Origin: an uncultured Alteromonadaceae bacterium
Lineage (GTDB): Bacteria > Pseudomonadota > Gammaproteobacteria > Enterobacterales > Alteromonadaceae
NCBI GenBank assembly: GCA_950073835.1
Contig: CATMRP010000004.1
Location: 1-64,000 of the forward strand
Direction of reading: 5' to 3'
Length of the DNA: 64,000 bases
In this document: positions 55,872-64,000 of the stretch, piece after piece
Numbering within the stretch: the first letter of the stretch is position 1
Layout of the letters: each line of letters starts with the position of its first letter
Notes under the pieces: generated by a model
What the model was told of the DNA's origin: nothing
The model's input: the letters and a program-made list of their open reading frames with translations, nothing else
Databases searched by the model: none
Translations under genes and position numbers: made by a program

Positions 55872-58016
55872 ATGAAACTGATTTCGGCAAAAATCCAAAA
55901 TTTTAGGATGCTTAAAGATATTTATCTTGAATTTTCAGTCGATCCTGAAAAGCCTTTGACGGTAATTCGAGCAGCAAATGAAACTGGCAAAACAACATGT
56001 TTAAATGCATTAATGTGGTGCCTATACGGCGATGATGCTCTTCCATCTAAAACGTCATATGTTTTGTTCCCTAATGATCTCAAAAAAACAGAAACAAAAC
56101 GTGTAGAAGTCTCAGTAGAAATTGACTTTCAAATGGAAAAACCTCCGGTTAAAGAAAGCGATAAGCCATCGATCGTTACGTATAGAATTAATCGCAGAGT
56201 TTCAGAACGTTTAGACCAATCAGGTTTTTCTAAAAGAGCTGGCGCTGATGAATTGAATATGTACGTTGTGAGAAATGTTGGCTTGGAACGTGTAATCGAC
56301 TCTGAAGCCGCTCGAATCATAGAAAATGCGTTACCTCAAAGTTTGAAAGATGTCTATTTCACTGATGGTGATTCAGTAATGTCATTTATTGAGGCCTCAG
56401 CAAACCAAACAGCTAAAAGAAGAAGGGTTAGTAGAGCAATAGAGGCGCTTCTAGGACTAGATTACTTGGATTCAGCGATAAAGCGAGTTGAAAAAGTCAG
56501 TAAAGAATTTAGTCGAGCGATAGATGACAAAGATTATGCGGAGGAAGTTAAAAAAATTGAAGATCAAATTGAATTCTTTGAAGACGAATTAGATGAACGC
56601 CAAGCTTCATTGGATGAAGCTAGTAGCAATCTCGCTAATGCAGATAAGGAATTGGAATCTGTAGAAAAGCGGATTCAAGAAGAACTTAAAAAAGGTGACA
56701 AGTCCGAACTAGTCCAGAGGAAAACAAGTTTGAAACATAGGCTTGTAAAACAACAGGCTAATTTAGATAAGGATCTGGGTAAACTTGCAAGCTGCCTATA
56801 CTCTGAATCACTTGCAACCGAAATGTTAGCAGCGCATTTTCAAAAAGGCTTCAAGATATTAAAGGAGCTCAGTGACCACAAGCAACTACCTAAAGTAAAT
56901 ATACCAATTTTAGAAGAACTTTTAGGACGTAATGATTGCTTTTGCGGAGCAGACCTGTCAATTGAAAGCGAGGAAGGTTTAAGTCGACACAATAAAATAA
57001 AAGAAGCGATTGAAGATAGTCGGACTTCCGACAAAATTCAGGAAGTAGCAACAAGCCTTTATTATCGTGTTAGAAGTATCGATTTTAACAATGCCGTTGG
57101 TACATGGGTTGATGAATATGGTCAAGATTTTAGAGCTTGGAATAATAGCGCGACTCTTGTTGCGGGTGTTGAGGCGGATTTAGAATCTTTAGAATTAGAA
57201 ATCGATGCTTTTGGTGATGGAGCAAAACTATTACCGGAACTTCGTGATTTAGAGCGCTCCCTTCGTAAGGCAAGAGATGAAGCAATCGGGAAAATTGGGG
57301 CTGATAACGCAGCTATAAAATCTACTAAAGAGAAGATAACCGAGTTAAATGAAGATCTTGAAAAATCGACAAAAAAATTAGGTAAAAAAGATTCCAATGC
57401 TGATAAATATAAAACTGCCAAACTAGTAAAAAAAGTTCTTCAAAATGTTGAGGAAGCTCTTAAAGGAGAAGAGCTACTCAAGGTTAGTAATGAAATGAAT
57501 AGAATCTTTCTAGAAATGATTGGTTCTAGTCCAGAGGAAAACGACTTTGCGCAGATTACTAAAGCAGAGTTGACTCAAGATTTTGATATCATGGTGTATG
57601 GTTCAGGTGGAGCCGAGTTAAATCCTGATAGAGATCTTAATGGAGCATCAAGACGTGCAATTACACTCGCTTTTATTTTAGCTCTGACAAAGGTAAGTGA
57701 AGTTGAAGCACCAAATGTTATTGATACTCCTCTTGGAATGATGTCTGGGTATGTAAAGCAATCGTGTCTAAATCAAACGTTGAAAGAAGGTAGTCAGGCT
57801 ATTTTATTTCTAACACATTCTGAAATACACGAGGTAGAGGGAATTTTAGACAAAAAGGCCGGAAAAATATTCACATTAACAAACCCTGCTCATTTTCCAA
57901 GGATGTTAATAAACAAGCCGCCGGTGGAAGATTTTAGAATTATACGCTGCGATTGTACTCATCGTATGGAATGTGAAGTATGTGCTCGGCGAGATCTTTC
58001 GGAGGCATTAGCATGA
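55872..58016 (+). CDS. SMC/DndD-like ATPase of the phosphorothioation locus
   Basis: 714 residues from the ATG at 55872, preceded by GGAGG; a GTG six bases earlier is the alternative. Walker A NETGKTT (36-42), coiled coil (about 205-300), a CFCG half-hook (356-359), second coiled coil (about 430-535), ABC signature LNGASRRAITLAF (589-601) and Walker B NVIDTP (615-620): a Rad50/SMC plan close to DndD. The extreme C-terminus has a Cys/His cluster (C693, C695, H697, C701, C704) that could bind metal, which I do not recall in DndD. Overlaps the next gene by 4 bases (ATGA). Confidence 0.82.
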   Translation: MKLISAKIQNFRMLKDIYLEFSVDPEKPLTVIRAANETGKTTCLNALMWCLYGDDALPSKTSYVLFPNDLKKTETKRVEVSVEIDFQMEKPPVKESDKPSIVTYRINRRVSERLDQSGFSKRAGADELNMYVVRNVGLERVIDSEAARIIENALPQSLKDVYFTDGDSVMSFIEASANQTAKRRRVSRAIEALLGLDYLDSAIKRVEKVSKEFSRAIDDKDYAEEVKKIEDQIEFFEDELDERQASLDEASSNLANADKELESVEKRIQEELKKGDKSELVQRKTSLKHRLVKQQANLDKDLGKLASCLYSESLATEMLAAHFQKGFKILKELSDHKQLPKVNIPILEELLGRNDCFCGADLSIESEEGLSRHNKIKEAIEDSRTSDKIQEVATSLYYRVRSIDFNNAVGTWVDEYGQDFRAWNNSATLVAGVEADLESLELEIDAFGDGAKLLPELRDLERSLRKARDEAIGKIGADNAAIKSTKEKITELNEDLEKSTKKLGKKDSNADKYKTAKLVKKVLQNVEEALKGEELLKVSNEMNRIFLEMIGSSPEENDFAQITKAELTQDFDIMVYGSGGAELNPDRDLNGASRRAITLAFILALTKVSEVEAPNVIDTPLGMMSGYVKQSCLNQTLKEGSQAILFLTHSEIHEVEGILDKKAGKIFTLTNPAHFPRMLINKPPVEDFRIIRCDCTHRMECEVCARRDLSEALA

Positions 58017-58447
58017 CTGACAACCCTTTCGCTACGTTTAATATAACTACGCCAAGAAGATACACAGAAGAAATTAAGAAATATTGTCAAACTTCTGGTG
58101 GTCAGGTAACTCACAAGTATGCTCCATTTAAACGACAAGTGGATTTTTGGTACTTAGCGTTTTTATATGCTGTAAGACAGGGTTTGCAGCCTGTTAAAGA
58201 AACTGATTCAGTGAATATGACTACTGCAACAATTCTTACTCAAGAGTCTTATCGTATTAGTTATATACAACTATCACATTTGGGGGAGTTCCAAGATATA
58301 AATTTGTTAGCTGAACATAGGGTGGTTTTCGAATGGGCCATATCAATGGCGAATGCTGGTATTCCTTATCTGCTCCAAATTGTATCAGACACCGATGATA
58401 CTCCCTTAGATAACTTGCTTACAGAGGTAGAGAGGATACTAGGTTAA
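58013..58447 (+). CDS. Dnd-system-associated small protein (type 4-like)
   Basis: 144 residues from the ATG at 58013, which overlaps the previous stop and follows GGAGG 12 bases upstream. The central HKYAPFKRQVDFWYLAFLYAVRQGLQPV resembles the F-K-x-x-x-D-x-x-x-x-A-A-x-x-G motif of the protein family annotated as Dnd system-associated protein 4. Function unknown. Last gene of the first unit; 321 non-coding bases follow. Confidence 0.65.
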   Translation: MTDNPFATFNITTPRRYTEEIKKYCQTSGGQVTHKYAPFKRQVDFWYLAFLYAVRQGLQPVKETDSVNMTTATILTQESYRISYIQLSHLGEFQDINLLAEHRVVFEWAISMANAGIPYLLQIVSDTDDTPLDNLLTEVERILG

Positions 58448-58768
58448 ATGTCTATATAGGGGGGGACGTTTTAATAGCTATCTTTTGTAAATAAAATGTT
58501 AAATTTAAATTCGATGCATAAACCTTCGATTTTAAATAACTGCGTATAGCTGACTCCCCTTTTCTTAGGTGCATTAGTTTCTCATAGTATTATGCAAATT
58601 TTTTCACACCTTGTGTGATATATGATGTGTTTATAATACAACTATCTTGAGACAGGTTTTAAAGACCTGTGCTTAAACATTTTCAAAGTTAACGAATTTT
58701 CTCCTTGCTTGCTCTATCTGTATAGTTACAATCTTGTCTTGGACAAATTCTCCAGTAGGTAAGATGTA
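58448..58768. other. Promoter region of the sspBCD unit
   Basis: 321 AT-rich bases without a gene. It separates the effector genes from the modification genes and contains an inverted repeat next to a TATAAT hexamer (listed separately), so the two units can be expressed independently. Confidence 0.6.
58604..58637 (+). promoter_or_regulatory. Candidate promoter/operator for sspBCD
   Basis: TCACAC-CTT-GTGTGA (58604-58618) is a compact inverted repeat that contains TTGTGT, a weak -35-like hexamer. TATAAT begins about 15 bases further on, within 58631-58637. A repressor binding the repeat would block this promoter; the HTH proteins of the island are candidate binders. Confidence 0.45.
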
Positions 58769-59728
58769 ATGGAACCTAAGTTCTCAGGACACGAGACATT
58801 CCCTTTAAGATATGGCTGGCTTTATAAATCAGTCAACTTATTGAATAAAAAAACAAAACTAAGCACCTCAAATAACGAAGATGTACAAGACGCAATCGTT
58901 GAGCTAGGTGTTGGTAAAAACATGGTGAACGCAATTCGCTACTGGAGTGAAGCGTGCTCGGTGATAAAGACGCAAAAAAATGACGCCTCTCAGAGCTTAA
59001 CTGAAATAGGTAAGTATCTATTTTTGCCGTCAGATACACTAACTTCGCGAAGCAGTAATGATGCTGCAAATGATCCTTTTCTCGAAAAGACAGGCAGTAT
59101 TTGGCTAATTCATTTCCTTCTCAACTTTGACGAAGATGTCCTAACTTCATATCGCTATTTTTTCAACTTATCTCCTATGCAGAATTTTGAAAAGGAAAAG
59201 TTAACTTACGATATTTCACATGATATCAATTCGTTATGTGGAAAAGAGGTTAATGATAGTACCATCAAAAAAGATGTTGATTGCTTCCTACAATCCTACG
59301 CACGAAAGGCGTCTTCAACTGGTAAGAAGTCAGGGAATATTGGCGAAGAACATTTTGCATCACCATTAATTGAGCTTGGTCTTATCAAAGACTTAGGTAA
59401 AGGTGCTTATTCTTCTTTGTTAGAAGAACGTTCTAGTTTGCCTACAGAGATATTTTCATATGCGTTATTACGCTTTCTGAAAGACATTAAGAGAACAGAT
59501 ACAATAGGTTTTGACTCATTACTGTCAGATCAGTGTTCTCCCGGAAAAATCTTCAGACTGTCTGAGCGAGGTCTCGGCATACAGTTAGATAATGCAGTAA
59601 GAAAATATCCTGAACTATTCGTCGAAACGGATACCCAGGGAATGCGACAAGTGCGATTAATGAAAAAATTTAGTGAAAATGAAAACTACCACTTCATTCT
59701 CGATGATTATTACAGAGGCGCGAAGTGA
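58769..59728 (+). CDS. sspB: SspB-type DUF4007 protein, DNA phosphorothioation
   Basis: 319 residues. The opening FSGHETFPLRYGWLYKSV and ...DAIVELGVGKNMVNAIRYWSEA are textbook DUF4007. In the known SspABCD system the DUF4007 member SspB is the nicking component that opens one DNA strand for sulfur insertion. Here it is the first gene of the modification unit and overlaps the next by 4 bases (GTGA). DUF4007 also occurs in other PT-like islands, but the neighbours (ATPase plus PAPS-reductase-like protein) support SspB. Confidence 0.88.
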   Translation: MEPKFSGHETFPLRYGWLYKSVNLLNKKTKLSTSNNEDVQDAIVELGVGKNMVNAIRYWSEACSVIKTQKNDASQSLTEIGKYLFLPSDTLTSRSSNDAANDPFLEKTGSIWLIHFLLNFDEDVLTSYRYFFNLSPMQNFEKEKLTYDISHDINSLCGKEVNDSTIKKDVDCFLQSYARKASSTGKKSGNIGEEHFASPLIELGLIKDLGKGAYSSLLEERSSLPTEIFSYALLRFLKDIKRTDTIGFDSLLSDQCSPGKIFRLSERGLGIQLDNAVRKYPELFVETDTQGMRQVRLMKKFSENENYHFILDDYYRGAK

Positions 59729-62700
59729 TAAGAATTAAGCAAAATTATAAAAGCTCTACGAGAATAGACGGTGCAGTAGATTCAAAGACATTCGTAGAGA
59801 ATTTTGTACTTCACGGAACAGCGTTGAGTACATTAGATACGCTCGGTAAAGAAGTTAGGAATACTAGCCAAAGGTGTTTTACTCTCACAGGCACCTATGG
59901 AACAGGTAAGTCAACATTTGCTCTTTTCATGTCATTGCTTCTTTCGGGTTGTAAGAAGGATCGAGATTTTGCGCAGAAAAAATTATTAGCAGCGGATCCA
60001 AGCAGCAGCTTTATAAATGAATTAGGTTTAAAAAAGGGCTGGAGGATAGTAAAGCACGTATGTGGCCTAGATTCTCCTGCTGAAGGGTTAGCAAACAGCA
60101 TTTTACAGGCTCTTGAAAACTCATCTGCTCCAGCAAATAAATCAGATCATGACTATATAGACTTAATTGATACATCACTTTCTAACGCTGCTAAAAGTGA
60201 TGATGGAGTCCTTATTTTACTCGATGAGATGGGTAAGGCGCTTGATTACCAATCTCGTGAAAACAAAGACTTACATTTCTTCCAAGAATTAGCTGATACG
60301 ATAGAAAAAAGTAACACTCAAGTGGTTTTAGTCGGCTTTTTACACCAATCTTTCGCTGAATATGCTCGCTCAATGACTTCTCATATTCAAAGGGAGTGGG
60401 GGAAAGTTCAAGGGCGCTATAGAGATATAGCCTACTCACCATCAATTGATGAGTCTTTAGTTCTGATTGGTGAAACGGTTGTTGCTGATGACATTTCTCG
60501 AAATAAATTAGCGGAGAAATATACAGGGTTGGTCGATGTTGTTAGTAAATACCTCGTCCAAAAACGAAATGTTTTGTCATCTCTAAGAAATGCACTTCCA
60601 ATAGATCCCGTGGTCAGCTTACTTTTAGGACCGATTTCTAAGCGTTCTTTTTCTCAAAACGAGCGAAGCTTGTTTGGATTTTTAGCTTCTAGCGAAAAGC
60701 TAAGCTTCAATCAATTTATTAATACCTTCTATAAAGATGACTCTCAAAGCTCTGAGTTGCGATTATATAATGCAAACTTATTTTGGCAGTATCTAACCGT
60801 TAACTTAGACCACATCATCTCAGCCAGTAGAGACGGTAAAATATGGTTGGAAGCGAAAGATGCAATCTACCGAGCATCTTTAGATGGCCATGAGTTGCAT
60901 GAGGCCATTACTAAAACCGTAGCCCTTATTACGATGTTTGGCTTTCAACATCAATTATTTGCCAAACGTGAATTCCTGGAAAATTATTTTAATGAACTGG
61001 GTTATACTAAATCCAAAGTCAAGGCAGCAATTAAGGATCTAGAAGCTTGGAAGGTACTAATTTATAGAGATCAATACAAAGCTTTAGCTATATTTCAGGG
61101 AAGCGATATTGATGTCAACGAATTGGTAACATCAACCGTAGATGCTATCAAGGATGGTATTGATTGGGTTGCAGAGATTCAATCAACCAAGCATGTTTTA
61201 GCAACTGCACACTATCATAAGAAAGGAACGATGAGATGGGCTGATGTTACTTTGCTTAGTGAGCGTAATATCAGTTCGGTTGGCAATATTTCTGAAACCC
61301 CAAAAGATAATGAACCCTTTTTGTACTTCTTTGTTCCAACATCTGCTTCTACACTTCAAGCTTTACATCGATCTTCAAATGTACACAAAAGGATTGTGCT
61401 CGGTCGTAATGTAACACCAGAGAGTTTAAAAAGTCTCGCTATTGAGCAGATAGCTCTTAGAAAAATTTTAAAAATTAATAAAGCTTTGGCGCATGACAAG
61501 ATTGCCAAAGAAGAAATTACGAGCAGACTTCAAGCCAACGATAGAGCTTTGGAAAGTGAGTTAGAAGTAATCTTTAATAAAGCAGAGTGGTTGTACTGTG
61601 GTAAGTCATACAATGACAAGAATCTAAATTCACTTGTTTCTAAATTTGCAGACGAAATTTACCCTCAATCTCCAGTTATCATTAACGAACTAGTTAACCG
61701 TAACAAGCCTTCTGGTAGTGCTAACGCAGCAATTAAAAAGTTAGTGCTGGCGATGGCGGAGAACTACGATCAAGAGCTATTAGGGCTGCCTGAAGATACT
61801 TTCCCTGCTGAAAAAGGACTATATTTTTCGTGTTTGAAAAACTTTGGAATACACGCCCAGGAAAAAAACGCAGAGTGGGGATTTGTTGAGTTTATTAGAG
61901 ATGAAAATGAACTCGTAGATCAATTATTCCATAACACTCACGAGCAGTTAGTATTGAAAGCTCAATCACCGGTTTGGTTATCTGAAATAGACGCCTACTG
62001 GGCAGCTCCACCTTATGGTTTAACGAAAGGGATTCGTACAATTTGGCTCATGGCCTTCGTGCTACAGCATATGAAAGACTATGCGTTTTACGATAAAAAT
62101 GAGTCTACAGGGGAAGTGATTTTCATAACTCAACCTGATGACGAGTTTGCCTTGAAGCTTTTTCAGAAGCCTCAAAGCGTCGCTGTACAAGCTATTCAAA
62201 TAGACCAAGGAAAAACAGCGTATCTAAACAAGTTGGCGGAGGCTCTTGATTTAGTGACAGGCAATGAATTTGGGTACGCAAAAGAAGTTACTCCCCTAAG
62301 AATTGCAGAAGGTTTTGTTACATTCTTCTCGAAGCTGTCTAGTTGGACAGTTGCGACTAAAAATGTGCCAGCAAAAGGGCGTAAATTCATAGAAATCACA
62401 AGAAAAGCCTCGGATCCACATGATTATCTGTTCAAAGCAATACCATCGATTTTTGAGACGGCATTGGACAATATCACTATATTACAAGTAGAAGATTTAT
62501 TACTCTCACTGCGGAACGCTCACCAAGAGATGATATCCAATTTTGAGATGACGATTAGAAAGGCATTTGGAGAAAAGTTGATTTCCTCAGATGTTTGCGA
62601 AGCTGTAATTAACTTTACTCACGATCATAAACTGAAATCATTTTCGCAGCGATTGAGTGAGCGTAGAGATGGAGATAATAGCTGGGTATCAAACATTATT

Positions 62701-62949
62701 TCATTGCTTTCATCTAAATCGGAAAGAAATTGGGATGACCTTGCAATCAATCGTGCTTCATCTGAACTACCTGAATTAGTTGAAAAATTCAAATTGGCTG
62801 CGCATCGTGCAGAATTTAAAGATATGGACTCTTTGTTAATAAAGCGAGAATTTCAGAGCCAGGTGTCCTCTATCACTAAGTCACTTGATGGGTTGGATGT
62901 GAATAAGAAGCGTGCATTGTTAGTGGCGTTATTGGACGAGCTAAATTAA
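59725..62949 (+). CDS. sspC: SspC-type ATPase, DNA phosphorothioation
   Basis: 1,074 residues from a GTG overlapping the sspB stop. P-loop GTYGTGKST (56-64) and Walker B LILLDEMGK (162-170) lie in a STAND/AAA-like N-terminal domain. The long C-terminal part is helical without recognised motifs. SspC is the ATPase partner of SspB and SspD in single-strand PT modification. Large size and position between DUF4007 and PP-loop genes match the family. sspD follows after 14 bases. Confidence 0.85.
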   Translation: MIRIKQNYKSSTRIDGAVDSKTFVENFVLHGTALSTLDTLGKEVRNTSQRCFTLTGTYGTGKSTFALFMSLLLSGCKKDRDFAQKKLLAADPSSSFINELGLKKGWRIVKHVCGLDSPAEGLANSILQALENSSAPANKSDHDYIDLIDTSLSNAAKSDDGVLILLDEMGKALDYQSRENKDLHFFQELADTIEKSNTQVVLVGFLHQSFAEYARSMTSHIQREWGKVQGRYRDIAYSPSIDESLVLIGETVVADDISRNKLAEKYTGLVDVVSKYLVQKRNVLSSLRNALPIDPVVSLLLGPISKRSFSQNERSLFGFLASSEKLSFNQFINTFYKDDSQSSELRLYNANLFWQYLTVNLDHIISASRDGKIWLEAKDAIYRASLDGHELHEAITKTVALITMFGFQHQLFAKREFLENYFNELGYTKSKVKAAIKDLEAWKVLIYRDQYKALAIFQGSDIDVNELVTSTVDAIKDGIDWVAEIQSTKHVLATAHYHKKGTMRWADVTLLSERNISSVGNISETPKDNEPFLYFFVPTSASTLQALHRSSNVHKRIVLGRNVTPESLKSLAIEQIALRKILKINKALAHDKIAKEEITSRLQANDRALESELEVIFNKAEWLYCGKSYNDKNLNSLVSKFADEIYPQSPVIINELVNRNKPSGSANAAIKKLVLAMAENYDQELLGLPEDTFPAEKGLYFSCLKNFGIHAQEKNAEWGFVEFIRDENELVDQLFHNTHEQLVLKAQSPVWLSEIDAYWAAPPYGLTKGIRTIWLMAFVLQHMKDYAFYDKNESTGEVIFITQPDDEFALKLFQKPQSVAVQAIQIDQGKTAYLNKLAEALDLVTGNEFGYAKEVTPLRIAEGFVTFFSKLSSWTVATKNVPAKGRKFIEITRKASDPHDYLFKAIPSIFETALDNITILQVEDLLLSLRNAHQEMISNFEMTIRKAFGEKLISSDVCEAVINFTHDHKLKSFSQRLSERRDGDNSWVSNIISLLSSKSERNWDDLAINRASSELPELVEKFKLAAHRAEFKDMDSLLIKREFQSQVSSITKSLDGLDVNKKRALLVALLDELN

Positions 62950-62963
62950 GGAGATTTAAAGCC

Positions 62964-64000
62964 TTGGATTCTAACAAAACGTTACATGTTTTAGGTCTAT
63001 CTGGTGGAAAGGATAGTGCTGCGCTAGCCATGTATATGAGGGACAACTATCCAGATCTCGATATTCATTATTACTTCACTGATACAGGTAAAGAACTACC
63101 AGAAGTAAACATTTTTATCGATAAATTGAGAGGTTACCTGGGAAAGGAAATCATTGACCCGTATGAAGAAGTCTTTACATCTAACCGAAAGAAGAAAGAC
63201 TTCGACTATCATTTAGAACAGCATAAGAATTATTTACCTTCCCCTCAAGCTCGTTGGTGCACTATTCAAATGAAATTAGTGCCTTTTGAGCAATGGGTTA
63301 AGAAGAAAATAGAAGAGGAAGGTTATACCGAAATAATTTCTTATGTTGGTATTCGTGCCGACGAACCCGAACGTGATGGTTTCTTAACAAACAATGTAAC
63401 GGAAGAGTTTATAACCATCAAAATGCCTTTCAGAGAAGATGGTTTGAATCGTCAGGATATACTCAATATCTTGCAACAAGCTGATTTGTATAGCGATGAT
63501 GAAGAAGTTAAAGCTTTCAGGGAAGTAAAGTTAGGCTGCAATGGCATAGAGCAAATGTTGCCAGAAGAGCTTCTCTTTGGACATTTTGAGCAAAGATTAA
63601 AACTTATAAAGTCAAACCCTAATCATCCATATTATGGCTCGAATATCGATGTATCTACACTTGCAAAGGTAGTGAGTGCGATGGATCAAGGTAAACCTGG
63701 CTATTATGGCTGGCGATCTCGAAGTGGTTGTACATTTTGCTTTTATCAACAAAAAATTGAATGGCTTCGATTAATGGAAATTTATCCTGATGCATATGAA
63801 GAAGCCAAACAATACGAGAAAGCTGCTGAAGACGAAAGACCAGACGGTACGTTTTATTGGTTAGGTAAGGGGACGCCTCTTTCAGTTCTTGAAGATGAAG
63901 AACGAAAGCAAATGATCTTGGAAAACCATAAAAAGCGTTATGATCGTTTTGTGAAAAAGCAAGAAAGACAAAGAGCAAGAAACCCACTACAAAAAATCAT
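62964..64000 (+). CDS. sspD: SspD-type PP-loop (PAPS-reductase-like) protein, cut by window end
   Basis: Open from a TTG at 62964, with AAGGAG (62948-62953) ten bases upstream, to the window end: 345 codons. PP-loop SGGKDSAA (13-20), then RWCTIQMKL, LGCNGIEQM and SGCTFCFYQQK supply cysteines of the kind that hold the Fe-S cluster in DndC/SspD relatives. It activates the DNA backbone phosphate by adenylation and transfers sulfur. The end of the gene, and any sspA or sspE, lie outside. Confidence 0.85.
   Translation, partial: MDSNKTLHVLGLSGGKDSAALAMYMRDNYPDLDIHYYFTDTGKELPEVNIFIDKLRGYLGKEIIDPYEEVFTSNRKKKDFDYHLEQHKNYLPSPQARWCTIQMKLVPFEQWVKKKIEEEGYTEIISYVGIRADEPERDGFLTNNVTEEFITIKMPFREDGLNRQDILNILQQADLYSDDEEVKAFREVKLGCNGIEQMLPEELLFGHFEQRLKLIKSNPNHPYYGSNIDVSTLAKVVSAMDQGKPGYYGWRSRSGCTFCFYQQKIEWLRLMEIYPDAYEEAKQYEKAAEDERPDGTFYWLGKGTPLSVLEDEERKQMILENHKKRYDRFVKKQERQRARNPLQKI

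Larger units (their letters stand above)
46376..64000. mobile_element. Genomic island inserted in thyA (left end; right end outside window)
   Basis: From the thyA breakpoint onward the DNA is visibly AT-richer than the left 46 kb. Core genes are absent, and the content is accessory: XRE and HigA-like regulators, an insertion sequence, small orphan genes and a phosphorothioation defence locus. No integrase or recombinase other than the IS30 transposase is in view, so the integration enzyme is presumably at the far end. The att core cannot be defined from one end. Confidence 0.75.

Noticed and set aside
51368-58447. Reading the PT locus as a canonical DndBCDE/DptFGH system
   Set aside because: There is no DndB or DndE-like gene, and the sulfur-transfer gene lies with a DUF4007 gene and a large ATPase, the SspBCD arrangement. 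Only the SMC-like ATPase and the associated small protein recall Dnd.
1-64000. Search for CRISPR arrays, rRNA genes and intact tRNA genes
   Set aside because: No regularly spaced direct repeats and no rRNA or complete tRNA sequence were seen on reading either strand; a dedicated scan could still find a weak one.

Overview
The window looks like chromosomal DNA of a marine Alteromonadales gammaproteobacterium (Alteromonas/Salinimonas/Aestuariibacter type). The basis is the mix of recognisable core genes (deaD, cysG, rapA, rluA, an ampG-like gene, a phoH-like gene, a PAS-GGDEF cyclase), SapC/halogenase-style TonB-receptor neighbourhoods, and a thyA tail ending in ...[10 protein letters not shown]. 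No database was available, so all family names rest on motifs and similarity recalled from the protein sequence.

Layout. (1) 1-8000, core genes: a partial S10 peptidase, a large TPR lipoprotein, the DEAD-box helicase deaD, cysG and a secreted transglutaminase-like protein. (2) 7976-35900, a beta-galactan/galactose utilisation region. It holds a decayed galK-galT relic, a tryptophan-halogenase-like flavoprotein, two TonB-dependent receptors, a secreted GH53 endo-galactanase, an MFS sugar carrier, two LacI-type regulators, two GH2 beta-galactosidase-like enzymes, galE, a large clan GH-A-like glycosidase, an SGLT-type symporter, galK and galT. The apparent logic is extracellular cutting of galactan (GH53), TonB-driven uptake of oligomers, periplasmic release of galactose (GH2 enzymes), inner-membrane import (SGLT/MFS) and the Leloir pathway (galK, galT, galE). 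LacI-type palindromes related to GGTAAACGTTTACC lie upstream of several of these genes. (3) 35938-46102, core genes again: phoH-like, rapA, rluA, a DUF3530 protein, a small unknown, ampG-like, and an overlapping response regulator/diguanylate cyclase pair.

(4) At about 46376 a thyA gene is cut: only its last ~90 codons remain, joined to foreign AT-rich DNA that continues to the right edge. This is the left end of a genomic island. It begins with a small XRE regulator, an unknown gene, an IS30-family insertion sequence and a string of small unknown or antitoxin-like genes. It then carries a DNA phosphorothioation (PT) defence locus: a PT-associated methyltransferase-like protein, a PLD-nuclease/DEAH helicase, a 77-aa protein, an SMC/DndD-like ATPase and a Dnd-associated small protein, followed by SspB (DUF4007), SspC (ATPase) and SspD (PP-loop sulfurtransferase, cut by the window end). 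The most plausible known relative is the SspBCD modification module paired with an SspFGH-type restriction module. No SspA desulfurase or SspE is visible.

The two observations I rate highest are the PT locus with its extra genes and the GH53 galactanase. The beta-1 strand motif expected at the start of the GH53 catalytic domain is found instead at the extreme C-terminus, which suggests a circularly permuted TIM barrel.
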